From assembly GCF_002741985.1 (NCBI RefSeq), contig NZ_APHW01000105.1:62001-126000 (forward strand): DNA of 64,000 nt. Reading direction: 5' to 3'. Numbering within the stretch: position 1 is the first letter of the stretch; each line of letters begins with the position of its first letter. Below are positions 26,113 to 34,906 of the stretch, piece by piece. This DNA comes from Vibrio rotiferianus CAIM 577 = LMG 21460. GTDB taxonomy: Bacteria > Pseudomonadota > Gammaproteobacteria > Enterobacterales > Vibrionaceae. Position numbers and translations under genes: made by a program. The notes under the pieces are model-generated. The model made no database searches, had not been told where the DNA came from, and worked only from the letters and a program-made list of their open reading frames with translations.

Positions 26113-27768
26113 ATGCAAGATAGAAATACACCTGATAGTCAAGCGGCTAACAGACAAACAATTGCGAGAGTGGCAGGCCTTAATGTGAGCTTCAAAACCG
26201 AAGATGGTTTGGTGGAAGCACTGAAAGGCGTGAGTTACAACATTAAAGCGGGTGAAATGGTCGCGCTGGTTGGTGAGAGTGGATCGGGTAAATCGGTCTC
26301 AGCCCGCTCGCTAATGGGGTTATTACCTAAACATGCGCAAGTCGGAGCAGAGAGTAAGGTAACGTATCGTGATGTCGATATCACAGCAGCAAACGAGCGT
26401 CAGTTGTTGAAGCTACGTGGAAATAAGATCTCAATGATCTTTCAAGAACCGATGACTTCGCTAAACCCGCTTTATACGCTTGGTGAACAAGTCAGTGAAG
26501 CGATATTGGTCCACCAGAAAATATCCAAAGCTGAGGCGAAAAAGCGAACCATTGAGCTTTTTGAAGCAGTTCAACTTCCTCATCCGGAAGAACGTTTTGA
26601 TCAATATCCTCATCAGCTTTCTGGTGGCCAGCGTCAGCGAGTCATGATCGCGATGGCACTGACCAATAACCCAGACTTACTGATCGCTGATGAGCCTACG
26701 ACTGCACTGGATGTGACGGTGCAGGCCAATATTTTACGCCTGATTAAGAACTTGCAAGAAAAAACGGGTATGAGTGTGTTGTTAATTACCCACGATTTAA
26801 CCATTGTCCGTCAGTTTGCAGACTACATCTATGTGATGAAGCGTGGTGAAGTGGTGGAGCACGGATTAACCGAGAATATCTTCACCAAAGCCGAGCACCC
26901 TTATACAAAAATGCTGATCGACTCTGAACCAAAAGGCGTTGCGTCACCGGTGCCTCAGGCCTCTCCGGTCATTTTGCATGCTGAAAAAATGCGAGTGGAG
27001 TTTAAATTAGGCAAGAAAGGTTGGTTTAGTCGTGAGCCAGAGAAAAAGCTGGTCGCGGTTGATGATATCTCCGTGTCGCTCAAACGTGGTGAGACACTGG
27101 GCATTGTTGGCGAGAGTGGATCAGGCAAAACGACGCTCGCAATGGCGATGTTCCAGCTGCTCAATTCTGGCTACATCAAAGGTAACGTCAATTATGACGG
27201 GCAGTGCCTGAACAGCATTACCAACGAACAACTTCGCGTTTTGCGCAAAGAGCTTCAAGTTGTATTCCAGGACCCATTCTCATCGCTAAATCCTCGTCTT
27301 TCGGTGAAGCAGATATTGGAAGAGGGGCTGATCGTCAACGGCCTGTATCCTGATCCGAGTAAACGTTTGCTGAAACTGGAAAAATCGCTATTGGATGCAG
27401 GGCTATCCGCTAATATTCTCAACCGCTACCCACATGAATTCTCTGGTGGTCAGCGTCAAAGGATTGCCATTGCAAGAGCTCTTGTGCTTGATCCAAAAGT
27501 GATTTTATTGGATGAACCAACATCGGCTCTGGATTTAACCATTCAGAACCAGATTGTCCAATTACTTAAGCAGCTCCAGGAAAAACGTGGCATCTCTTAT
27601 CTATTCATTAGCCATGACTTACGAGTGGTAAAATCGCTTTGTCACCGAGTGCTAGTGATGAGACATGGTGAAGTTGTGGAAGAAGGTTTAACTATTGATG
27701 TGTTGGAAAATTCAAAAATGGAATATACACAGAAACTAATAAAAGCGGCTTTTGAAATAGCGGCGTAA
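26113..27768 (+). CDS. ABC importer ATPase, two fused domains (DppD-DppF type)
   Basis: 551 residues containing two complete ATPases. The first has Walker A GESGSGKSVS, signature LSGGQRQRVMIAMAL and Walker B LLIADEPTTALD; the second has GESGSGKTTLAM, FSGGQRQRIAIARAL and VILLDEPTSALD. Each is followed by an oligopeptide-type C-terminal motif (HPYTKMLID; YTQKLIKAA). The fusion is common in transporters of this class. It powers import through the two permeases just upstream. Confidence 0.92.
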   Translation: MQDRNTPDSQAANRQTIARVAGLNVSFKTEDGLVEALKGVSYNIKAGEMVALVGESGSGKSVSARSLMGLLPKHAQVGAESKVTYRDVDITAANERQLLKLRGNKISMIFQEPMTSLNPLYTLGEQVSEAILVHQKISKAEAKKRTIELFEAVQLPHPEERFDQYPHQLSGGQRQRVMIAMALTNNPDLLIADEPTTALDVTVQANILRLIKNLQEKTGMSVLLITHDLTIVRQFADYIYVMKRGEVVEHGLTENIFTKAEHPYTKMLIDSEPKGVASPVPQASPVILHAEKMRVEFKLGKKGWFSREPEKKLVAVDDISVSLKRGETLGIVGESGSGKTTLAMAMFQLLNSGYIKGNVNYDGQCLNSITNEQLRVLRKELQVVFQDPFSSLNPRLSVKQILEEGLIVNGLYPDPSKRLLKLEKSLLDAGLSANILNRYPHEFSGGQRQRIAIARALVLDPKVILLDEPTSALDLTIQNQIVQLLKQLQEKRGISYLFISHDLRVVKSLCHRVLVMRHGEVVEEGLTIDVLENSKMEYTQKLIKAAFEIAA

Positions 27769-27825
27769 AGATAATTCATATTATATTTTTCATCCCGATT
27801 TTATATTCAAGATGATCGTTATGAT

Positions 27826-27862
27826 GCACGTTGAATTTACTTGAAAGATAAATTCAACGTGC
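27826..27862 (+). terminator. strong hairpin between the ABC operon and the GH32 gene
   Basis: A perfect 14-bp stem, GCACGTTGAATTTA / TAAATTCAACGTGC, with a 9-base loop (27840-27848). No T run follows, so it may be an intercistronic processing or partial termination site controlling read-through into the fructosidase gene. Confidence 0.6.
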
Positions 27863-27950
27863 ACTTATTCCTTAAATAAGTTTAAGAATAACTTGAATGG
27901 TTATTCGATTTTACTTAAATAGCAAAGGTTAAATCCCGGAAATAAATAAC

Positions 27951-29399
27951 ATGCAACAACTAGCAAAAGATATTTTTCGTCCAACAATGCACTTTACGCC
28001 ACCGTTCGGTTGGATGAACGACCCAAATGGTTTGGTTTACATCAATAATGAGTACCACTTATTTTATCAGTTCTATCCCTATGCGAATAAGTGGGGGCCG
28101 ATGCATTGGGGACATGCTGTTAGTGCTGAGCTGCGAAATTGGCAACACTTACCTCCAGCGTTGGTTCCAGATGAAAAAGGCATGTGTTTTTCAGGCAGTG
28201 CTGTGGTGGATTGGCGTAATACCAGTGGCCTGTTTGACAGCGAAGCACAGCCAGGTGTGCTGGCATTTTACACCGCGTGTATTGCCCACGATGACGGCAG
28301 AGACAGTGAACAAATGCAGAGCCTCGCTTACAGCAAAGATGGTGGTTTTAGTTGGAATAAACTCACTGACAATCCGATATTACCTAATCCAGGTTTAAAA
28401 GATTTCCGCGATCCGAAGGTAATTTGGCACGAGCAAAGCCAGCACTGGGTGATGGTGGTAACAGAGGGGCAGGAGATAGGCTTTTATCGTTCCAAAGATC
28501 TTAAGCAGTGGGAGAAAACGTCTAACTTTGGATTGAAAGAGGGTAAACATGACGAGATGCCTTGGGAGTGTCCGGATCTTTTCCCAATTCAATTAGAAGG
28601 CTCCGAGACTTGTTATTGGGTATTAATTGTTGGTGTTCAACGTTGCAGTCACGCAGGTGGTTCAGGCACGCAATACTTCATCGGCCAATTTGATGGAGAA
28701 CGCTTTACCAACCACCATGATGCAGAAACGGTTCTTTGGCTTGATTATGGCCGAGATTATTATGCCGCCCAAACTTGGTCTGATGTGACAGATGGTCGTC
28801 GTACCTCAATCGCTTGGATGAGCAATTGGTTGTACGCTAACGATGTTCCAACTCAGGCATGGCGAAGCGCAATGAGCGTTCCTCGAGATTTAAAACTATC
28901 ACGAACTCAGTCGGGTTTGCGCCTTTTATCTTCTTTACCTAAACCATGGCTCAATGAAAGAGATAACATTACTTCTCACGACAAAACACTCCATGCGGGA
29001 GATTGCTTAGTTATATCTCAGAATTATCATGCAGGGATATTAGATGGCAATTTGTATTTGCATAGAGGAAGTTCAATTTCTATTTCGCCGTTAGGTAATA
29101 GATGTTTAACATATAATATTGAACGTGACGAAAAAAGTATTGTTATAACTACGATTCGAAAAGTGGGTGTTGAAGGTGAAGATAATTATAATAATATGTT
29201 CAGTCACGAAACCAGTTTAACTATTCCTGATAGTGACTGTTTGCAATTTACGTTAATTGTTGATCGTTGCTCGAGCGAACTTCTTCTACAGGATGGGGAA
29301 TACTGTTTTACAAACTTGAGTTTTCCTCAGGAAGCCAGACCTATAAATATTTATTGCAGGATTGGGAGTGGGGATTTAAGAAATTTGATTTTTTTATAA
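27951..29399 (+). CDS. beta-fructosidase/sucrose hydrolase, glycoside hydrolase family 32
   Basis: 482 residues. The five-bladed propeller motifs are plain: WMNDPNGLVY with nucleophile Asp24, FSGSAVVDW, DFRDPKVIWH and WECPDLFPI with the acid/base Glu. A C-terminal beta-sandwich follows. There is no signal peptide, so it acts on sucrose or the sucrose unit of raffinose inside the cell. The position after the alpha-galactoside importer suggests it finishes raffinose breakdown (GH36 removes galactose, this enzyme splits sucrose). It is distinct from the ScrB copy at 37467. It may be cotranscribed with the ABC genes. Confidence 0.9.
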   Translation: MQQLAKDIFRPTMHFTPPFGWMNDPNGLVYINNEYHLFYQFYPYANKWGPMHWGHAVSAELRNWQHLPPALVPDEKGMCFSGSAVVDWRNTSGLFDSEAQPGVLAFYTACIAHDDGRDSEQMQSLAYSKDGGFSWNKLTDNPILPNPGLKDFRDPKVIWHEQSQHWVMVVTEGQEIGFYRSKDLKQWEKTSNFGLKEGKHDEMPWECPDLFPIQLEGSETCYWVLIVGVQRCSHAGGSGTQYFIGQFDGERFTNHHDAETVLWLDYGRDYYAAQTWSDVTDGRRTSIAWMSNWLYANDVPTQAWRSAMSVPRDLKLSRTQSGLRLLSSLPKPWLNERDNITSHDKTLHAGDCLVISQNYHAGILDGNLYLHRGSSISISPLGNRCLTYNIERDEKSIVITTIRKVGVEGEDNYNNMFSHETSLTIPDSDCLQFTLIVDRCSSELLLQDGEYCFTNLSFPQEARPINIYCRIGSGDLRNLIFL

Positions 29400-29559
29400 G
29401 AAGTTATACCCATTCAACTTGAAGATGCTGGTTTTAATAACTGAAATTTATCCGTAATTCTAGACTTTAGCGAACGGCTTTGATGTGATGGACGCACCTC
29501 CCTTCTAGCACCGTTGTACCAAACTAATGGTGCAACCAGTAAGAGCAGGAGTAATCATT

Positions 29560-30594
29560 ATGTCTATTAAAGTTGTCGGTATCGATATGGCCAAAAACCT
29601 CTTCCAAGTATGCATGTTGAGTTCTGATGGACAAATCTTGTCAAACCGAAAGGTAAAGTGTGACAAGCTTCTTGATACAGTCCGTCAATTACCAGAGAAA
29701 ACGGATATTGCGATGGAATCATGCGCAACTTCGCATCATTGGGGCAGAATATTTCAAGAGCTTGGACATAGCGTAGCTCTTATCCCAGCTCAGCACGTAA
29801 AGCCATTTGTTGGGCGACAAAAGAACGATGCTAATGATGCGAGAGCAATTTGCGAAGCATTTTCTAGGCCTGATATTCATTTTGTTCCTGTTAAGTCTGT
29901 TGAGCAACAAGACCTCAAAGCAATACGCAGTGTCCGTAAACGCTTGGTGGAGAACAGAACGGCCTTGTCGAACCAGATCAGAGGACTCGCCGCTGAATAC
30001 GGAGTGGTTTTCCCTTTGTCTATTAAAGCTTTGCGAAGTCATTTACCGATAGCTCTTGAAGATGCAGAGAATGCTCTTTCCCCAGTAATGAGGAACTTAC
30101 TGCAAACTTTATACTGTGACTTTGTCAGCCTTAGCGAAGAGATAGATGAAATGACCCAACGTGTCACCATGTTGAGTCAGCAAGATCCAAGGTATGAGGC
30201 TCTTCGGAATATTCCTGGTTTTGGTCCGATTTTGACAGCGGCACTGATTAGTGAGGTAGGTGCTGGACACCAATTCCAAAATGGTCGCCAGTTCTCAGCA
30301 TGGTGTGGCCTGGTTCCAAAACAAAATAGTACAGGTGGAAAAAGTTGTCTCGGCTCTCTATCGAAGAATGGTAATCGCGAATTAAGAGCATTACTTATTC
30401 ACGGTGCTCGCGCAGTGGCTCGGTGTGGAGCTAACAAAGCGGATTCTATGGGAACATGGTTGAGAGGACTCATTGCACGCCGAGGCAAAGCAAAAGCGAT
30501 TGTCGCTCTTGCAAACAAGCTCGGTCGGGTAGCGTGGCGCATCTTGGTGAAAAATAGTGAATACGATATTAATCAGGCCTTTAAACCTGTTTGA
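29560..30594 (+). CDS. IS110-family transposase (DEDD, RNA-guided type)
   Basis: From the ATG at 29560, 344 residues. An N-terminal RuvC-like DEDD domain has GIDMAKNLF (Asp9), IAMESCATSHHW and KNDANDARAICEA. The C-terminal Transposase_20 region has LRNIPGFGPILTAALISEVG, then FSAWCGLVPKQNSTGGK with the serine-containing segment used by this family. No stops or shifts, so it may be active. Confidence 0.9.
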   Translation: MSIKVVGIDMAKNLFQVCMLSSDGQILSNRKVKCDKLLDTVRQLPEKTDIAMESCATSHHWGRIFQELGHSVALIPAQHVKPFVGRQKNDANDARAICEAFSRPDIHFVPVKSVEQQDLKAIRSVRKRLVENRTALSNQIRGLAAEYGVVFPLSIKALRSHLPIALEDAENALSPVMRNLLQTLYCDFVSLSEEIDEMTQRVTMLSQQDPRYEALRNIPGFGPILTAALISEVGAGHQFQNGRQFSAWCGLVPKQNSTGGKSCLGSLSKNGNRELRALLIHGARAVARCGANKADSMGTWLRGLIARRGKAKAIVALANKLGRVAWRILVKNSEYDINQAFKPV

Positions 30595-30816
30595 TTAAAA
30601 ATAGTAAGTTCTAGAGAAGCAACTGAGTTTGCAATAGCTGATGAATAAACGGTGAACCATCCTTACTACACTCTGATAACGCAACATGGTTATTGAAACC
30701 GAGGCTTTGAAAAGACAGTGAGGGGCGGATTACATCATGGCGCAGGTTTATTATCGACCTAGAAAGACGTCGGATATATGTTAGCGACCGTATCATTCAA
30801 TTAGCCATTGCATCCA
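30595..30816 (+). ncRNA. candidate bridge/seek RNA region of the IS1111-type element
   Basis: In IS1111-group elements the guide RNA that pairs with donor and target lies between the transposase stop and the right inverted repeat. Here that stretch is about 220 bp, has no coding frame and is the only long noncoding part of the element. Exact RNA ends and guide loops were not derived. Confidence 0.45.
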
Positions 30817-30906
30817 GAGGTGCGTCCATATATGTTGCTTAAATCGATGGAACTAAATCAAGATGCGGCGATTTGATCGACTACACCCATCAATCGTCGT
30901 AGCCTC

Positions 30907-31740
30907 ATGCCTAAACCTCATTATAAAACAACTAACTGGAAGCAGTACAATAAAGCCTTAATTGACCGTGCTTCTCTGACCTTTTGGATTGATGAGGAAG
31001 CGATAGCCAAGTGTAAGCAAAACAAACAAGGCAAGCATTGTAGACCTCGCCGATTCAGCGACTTAGCCATTACTAGCGCACTGATGGTAAAGCGCATTTT
31101 CTCTATGCCATTGAGAGCGCTGCAAGGTTTTCTAGACTCAGTATTTAAGCTGGCTAACATCCCGCTTGTTTGCCCATACTACACTGTATAAGCCGTTAAA
31201 CTAAGGAAGTTGAGGTTTCATTTAAAACCAAAAACAGAGGAACAATACAACATCTAGCCATTGATGCTACTAGTCTTAAGGTTTATGGCAAAGGTGAATG
31301 GAAGGTCATGAAGCATGGTACTAATGGGAAACACAGAGTATGGCGTAAGCTGCACATCGCAGTACATACGTACACCCACGGAATCGTCGCAACAAAGCTG
31401 AGTTTGTTTAACGTAACCGATGCCGTAGTGCTCCCTAATTTGCTAAAGCAGACACGTCGAAAATCATTGAGATATCAGGTGATGGTGCTTATGATACAAA
31501 GGGTTGCTATGATGCTATACGAATCAAACGAGCGGTTCCGCTTATTCCGCTACGAGAAGGGGCAGCCTTCTGGGAACGTGGGCATCCTCGCAATTTAGCG
31601 GTAGGTTGTCAGAAGCTTTACGGCTCGAACAAGACGTGGAAAAAGCGGTACGGCTATCACAAGCGCTCGCTATCATAGACAGCAATGTATCGAGTGAAAC
31701 AGTTGTTAGGTGGGAAATTAAGCCTGAGAAACTACTAATT
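30907..31740 (+). pseudogene. IS5-family transposase, degraded
   Basis: Pieces in different frames read in order as one transposase: KTTNWKQYNKALIDRASLTF (30907 on), LMVKRIFSMPLRALQGFLDS, then after a shift HLAIDATSLKVYGKGEWKV, VWRKLHIAVHTYTHGIV and a final VKQLLGGKLSLRNY near 31738. At least three frame changes and a missing stretch make it dead. It shares the family with fragments at 10360 and 41494. Confidence 0.75.
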
Positions 31741-32127
31741 AGTGCTATACAAATGCAGCAAGCAATTATTAGACAAATACGGTGTAGAGAATCAACTTTT
31801 TGTTGAACAAGGTGTTGGTCACAGGGCACCGGTCTTTGATACTGAAAAGTATGTGCCAGAAGTTGTTTATTTTGTCCGAGCGCACCTCCCTCCTCAAACC
31901 TTCGAAAAGCCTTCAATGTGCACGATATAATATTTTTCGCCCATTAATCAATTTCACTTGTGACAAAGTTATCAGAATTATGCATTTTAGGTAACGTTCC
32001 CGAAAGTATTGATCTATCATCCACTCAGACACAAAAGTGAAGTAATCAACACGACTGATTTCTATTTCTTCTTCGATATAGAGCTTGTACATCAAAAGTA
32101 TAAGCCGAAATGCGCTTACGAATTATT
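31741..32127. other. gap ahead of scrY
   Basis: No gene is supported; short frames are IS5 tail or chance. At about 31992 a half-match to the ScrR site (GTAACGTTCCCGAAAGT) occurs, lacking the TTGCAAA half. Confidence 0.35.
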
Positions 32128-32146
32128 TTGGGAACGATTGCAAACA
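32128..32146. promoter_or_regulatory. ScrR operator ahead of scrY
   Basis: TTGGGAACGATTGCAAACA matches the sites at 34701 and 34850 (consensus GGGA.CG.TTGCAAA), a LacI/GalR-type operator 30 bp before the scrY ATG. Confidence 0.65.
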
Positions 32147-32176
32147 ATCCAAAACAATTAACGTGAGAACATAAGA

Positions 32177-33550
32177 ATGAAACTACACACTTTAGCGGTT
32201 GCTGTAACAATGGGGCTAATGACTACATCGGTATTAGCAAGTGAAGACGTTGCAGCATTAGAGCAACGTATTAATGAATTAGAACAAAGAGTTGCACAAA
32301 CGGAGCAGGTTTCTACCGAAGCCAATGAAAAGGCTTCTTCGTTTGAGTTTCACGGGTATGCACGCTCTGGGTTATTGATCAACGACGACCTAAACGGCGC
32401 GACAGGTACTGGCCCTTACATGACAGCGGCGGGTGCGATTGGTGCGCCTATTGGGCGACTTGGTGTGGAAGATGATCATTACGTTGAAGCGAACTTGATT
32501 CATAAGCGCTTTGCGGATGATGGATCTAGTGCCTTGTTTCGTATCATGTTAGCCGACAGTACTGAAACAAATAACGAGTGGACAGCCAGCGAAAGCCAGT
32601 TGAATGTACGACAAGTGTATTCCGAACTGAACCGTCTGAGCATGTTCTCTGAATCTGAAGCGTTTTCTGAAGCAACGTTTTGGGCAGGTAAACGATTCGA
32701 TCGCGACAACTTTGATATTCACTTTTTCGATTCGGATATTGTCTTCTTATCAGGTACTGGTGCGGGCGTTTACGATGTTCAGATGAGCGACAACTGGAAA
32801 GCGAATTTCTCTATTTATGGCCGAGATTTCGGCGAGATTGATAGCTCATCAACAGATGTCGAAAACTACATTGCAACCATGAATAACCGTATTGGCCAAT
32901 GGCAAGTGATGTTGAGCGGCATGACCTCAGCAGACAACGATAGCAGCTTAAATGGCGCAGCTGAAAGCGGTGTACACGCAATATTTGCGTACCATGGAGA
33001 CAACTTCTTTGGTCTGAGCGAAGGCTTCTCTAAAACGGGCATGTTAGTGGGTAGCGGCCTAGGTGCTGAGCTAAAAGGCATCGGTTCAAATGGTGATTTA
33101 CTGGATGACGCAAAAGCCGTACGCCTGTTTAGCTACGGTGTCACACGCATTGGCAACAACTGGCGCTTAGCGCCTGCATTAATGGCAGAGCATAGCCAAG
33201 ACCGTTTGAAGAAGAATGACGAGTTCACATGGGCTTCTTTAAACGTTCGATTAGCTCAAGAGTTCACAGAGAACTTCGAGATGGTTTACGAAGGTTCATT
33301 GCAGTACATGGATTTAGACAACTCGACAGAGCAAGCAAGCGGCGGTTTCTACAAAGCGACAGTGGCACCAACACTTAAGCTTTCAACCAGCACAGGTTTC
33401 TTTGACCGACCAGAACTGCGTTTCGCTGTGAGTTATGTGGATTGGAGTGAAGACCTGAGTGGTTACTCGATCAGCACTGAATCAGATGCTGCAACGATGG
33501 GTGAGGGCGGCGAGGTTCTGTTTGCACTGCAGATGGAAACTTGGTTCTAA
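32177..33550 (+). CDS. scrY: sucrose-specific outer-membrane porin ScrY
   Basis: 457 residues: signal peptide (LAVAVTMGLMTTSVLAS), then a short coiled coil (VAALEQRINELEQRVAQTEQ, about 24-45), then a LamB-type 18-strand barrel starting FEFHGYARSGLL with WAGKRFDRDNFDIHFFD and a C-terminal MQMETWF-type aromatic end. The coiled coil before the barrel is the ScrY hallmark compared with LamB. A ScrR-type operator lies just upstream and a strong terminator follows, so it is a single-gene unit of the scr regulon. Confidence 0.88.
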   Translation: MKLHTLAVAVTMGLMTTSVLASEDVAALEQRINELEQRVAQTEQVSTEANEKASSFEFHGYARSGLLINDDLNGATGTGPYMTAAGAIGAPIGRLGVEDDHYVEANLIHKRFADDGSSALFRIMLADSTETNNEWTASESQLNVRQVYSELNRLSMFSESEAFSEATFWAGKRFDRDNFDIHFFDSDIVFLSGTGAGVYDVQMSDNWKANFSIYGRDFGEIDSSSTDVENYIATMNNRIGQWQVMLSGMTSADNDSSLNGAAESGVHAIFAYHGDNFFGLSEGFSKTGMLVGSGLGAELKGIGSNGDLLDDAKAVRLFSYGVTRIGNNWRLAPALMAEHSQDRLKKNDEFTWASLNVRLAQEFTENFEMVYEGSLQYMDLDNSTEQASGGFYKATVAPTLKLSTSTGFFDRPELRFAVSYVDWSEDLSGYSISTESDAATMGEGGEVLFALQMETWF

Positions 33551-33609
33551 TTACCTGATATATCGTTTAGATAGAGAGTGTTAATCATGATGTGACAGTC
33601 GCATCATCA

Positions 33610-33652
33610 AATGCCAACCTTATCGTTTCAACTCGAAGGTTGGCATTTTTTT
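33610..33652 (+). terminator. rho-independent terminator after scrY
   Basis: AATGCCAACCTT pairs with AAGGTTGGCATT (33610-33621 and 33636-33647), followed by a run of Ts to 33652. It ends scrY; the T run is on the scrY side only. Confidence 0.85.
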
Positions 33653-33685
33653 ATCTTGGGATAACCTGATCCCTGAAATAAAGTG

Positions 33686-34672
33686 CTAGCAAGACTCTCG
33701 ATCAATAGTGGTGAAGGTCAACACCATCTTACTCATTTCAAAGCCTTTTTTCTCAATGCGGTCAAGCAGCAGCTTAGCTCCATTTTCTCCCGCTTTATCA
33801 AACGCATAGTTAAACGTAGACAGCGTTGGTGTGCATACTGAAGCAAGTTCATCGTCACCCACGCCGAGTACCAAGACATCCTTTCCTGGAACGAGGCCCG
33901 CTTCCTGAATGGCTCTGATCGCACCGATTGCGATACGGTCAGTTGCGCAGAACAGGCCGTCGAGCTTGGTGTGCTCTTTTAGAGACTGTTTAGCCAGTTG
34001 GTAACCTGACTCTATGGTGAAGTGGCCACGGGCGTGAAACTGCAGTGTGAGGTCGTTAAATTGAAGCGATTGAGCGAAGCCTTCCGATCTCATCTTATCA
34101 ACCGCAATATCATCGCCTTGCACACCGATGAACCCCATATGTTTACAACCTTTCGCTATGAGGCGATTACCCGCTTCAAACCCTACGCGAGTGTCGTCGT
34201 GCACAATGCTTGGGATGTTAAACATTGACCCGTCTTGACCAACCAATACCACCGGTACTGCTGAGCTTTGAATCGCTTTGACTAATTTGCTGTCGAGGTG
34301 GGTCGCATACAGGATGATACCTTCAACACGTTTTTGGTTAAATATCTGAATATATTCAAGTTCTTTATGGTGCGTTTGGTGTGTGCTCGCTAATAAAACA
34401 TGCTTGCCCGCTTGCTCTAAGACGGCGGTTAAGCCATCGACACCTTGAGAGGTGGCATGGGATGAAACCCTAGGAACAATCACGCCAACCAGGTTGGTTT
34501 TTTGAGACTTTAAGTCTTTAGCGACTTGGTTTGGGAGATAGCCACACTCTTCAACCGCTTTACGTACCTTCACCTTGGTCGCGTCTTTTACGCCATACTC
34601 ATCGTTGATTACTCTTGAAACCGTCGACTTGGAAACTCCAGCGAGACGAGCGACATCATGAAGACTAGCCAT
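33686..34672 (-). CDS. scrR: sucrose operon repressor ScrR, LacI family
   Basis: 328 residues: helix-turn-helix and hinge (SLHDVARLAGVSKSTVSRVI, residues 3-22; YLPNQVAKDLKSQKT) and a periplasmic-binding-protein-like sensor domain (60-328). In sucrose regulons ScrR is released from DNA by fructose or fructose 1-phosphate. It is divergent from scrA, with operator copies at 34701 (before its own start) and 34850 (before scrA), which fits repression of itself and of the PTS genes. Confidence 0.9.
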   Translation of the reverse strand: MASLHDVARLAGVSKSTVSRVINDEYGVKDATKVKVRKAVEECGYLPNQVAKDLKSQKTNLVGVIVPRVSSHATSQGVDGLTAVLEQAGKHVLLASTHQTHHKELEYIQIFNQKRVEGIILYATHLDSKLVKAIQSSAVPVVLVGQDGSMFNIPSIVHDDTRVGFEAGNRLIAKGCKHMGFIGVQGDDIAVDKMRSEGFAQSLQFNDLTLQFHARGHFTIESGYQLAKQSLKEHTKLDGLFCATDRIAIGAIRAIQEAGLVPGKDVLVLGVGDDELASVCTPTLSTFNYAFDKAGENGAKLLLDRIEKKGFEMSKMVLTFTTIDRESC

Positions 34673-34700
34673 TATTCATTATCCATTTGTATTTTTAGTT

Positions 34701-34719
34701 TTGGGATTGTTTGCAAATA
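34701..34719. promoter_or_regulatory. ScrR operator ahead of scrR
   Basis: TTGGGATTGTTTGCAAATA, 29 bp from the scrR start, shares GGGA...TTTGCAAA with the other two sites; suggests autoregulation. Confidence 0.6.
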
Positions 34720-34849
34720 GAGCATCAAATGTACCTGTTATTTGGAGATTTTAACTCTGCCTTCTTATCCTAGGGAGATAATTTGAAGATCATTCTCACA
34801 GTATTGAGCAGTTATCTTTGATCATTTGTTATTTCTAGGCAATAATTTG

Positions 34850-34868
34850 TTTTGCAAACGTTCCCGAA
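34850..34868. promoter_or_regulatory. ScrR operator ahead of scrA
   Basis: TTTTGCAAACGTTCCCGAA is the same motif in inverse orientation, 39 bp before the scrA ATG at 34907. Its position inside the longer frame upstream argues against a start at 34826. Confidence 0.65.
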
Positions 34869-34906
34869 TATTCAAAGGCTCAAATGATAATCCAATGGGG
34901 TATGTA

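Larger units (their letters stand above)
29488..30829 (+). mobile_element. IS110-family element of the IS1111 group
   Basis: The transposase gene is flanked by a perfect 13-bp subterminal inverted repeat, ATGGACGCACCTC at 29488-29500 and its complement at 30817-30829. Short subterminal repeats and a long noncoding stretch behind the gene (30595-30816), rather than in front, are the marks of the IS1111 group. Real ends lie a few bases outside the repeats. The sequence 29476-29533 recurs, inverted, at 43423-43480. Confidence 0.78.

Noticed and set aside
31879..31900. GCGCACCTCCCTCCTC, looking like a third IS110 left end
   Set aside because: Only about 13 bases resemble the 29490 end, the remaining bases of the 58-bp end are absent, and no second repeat is near; likely chance.
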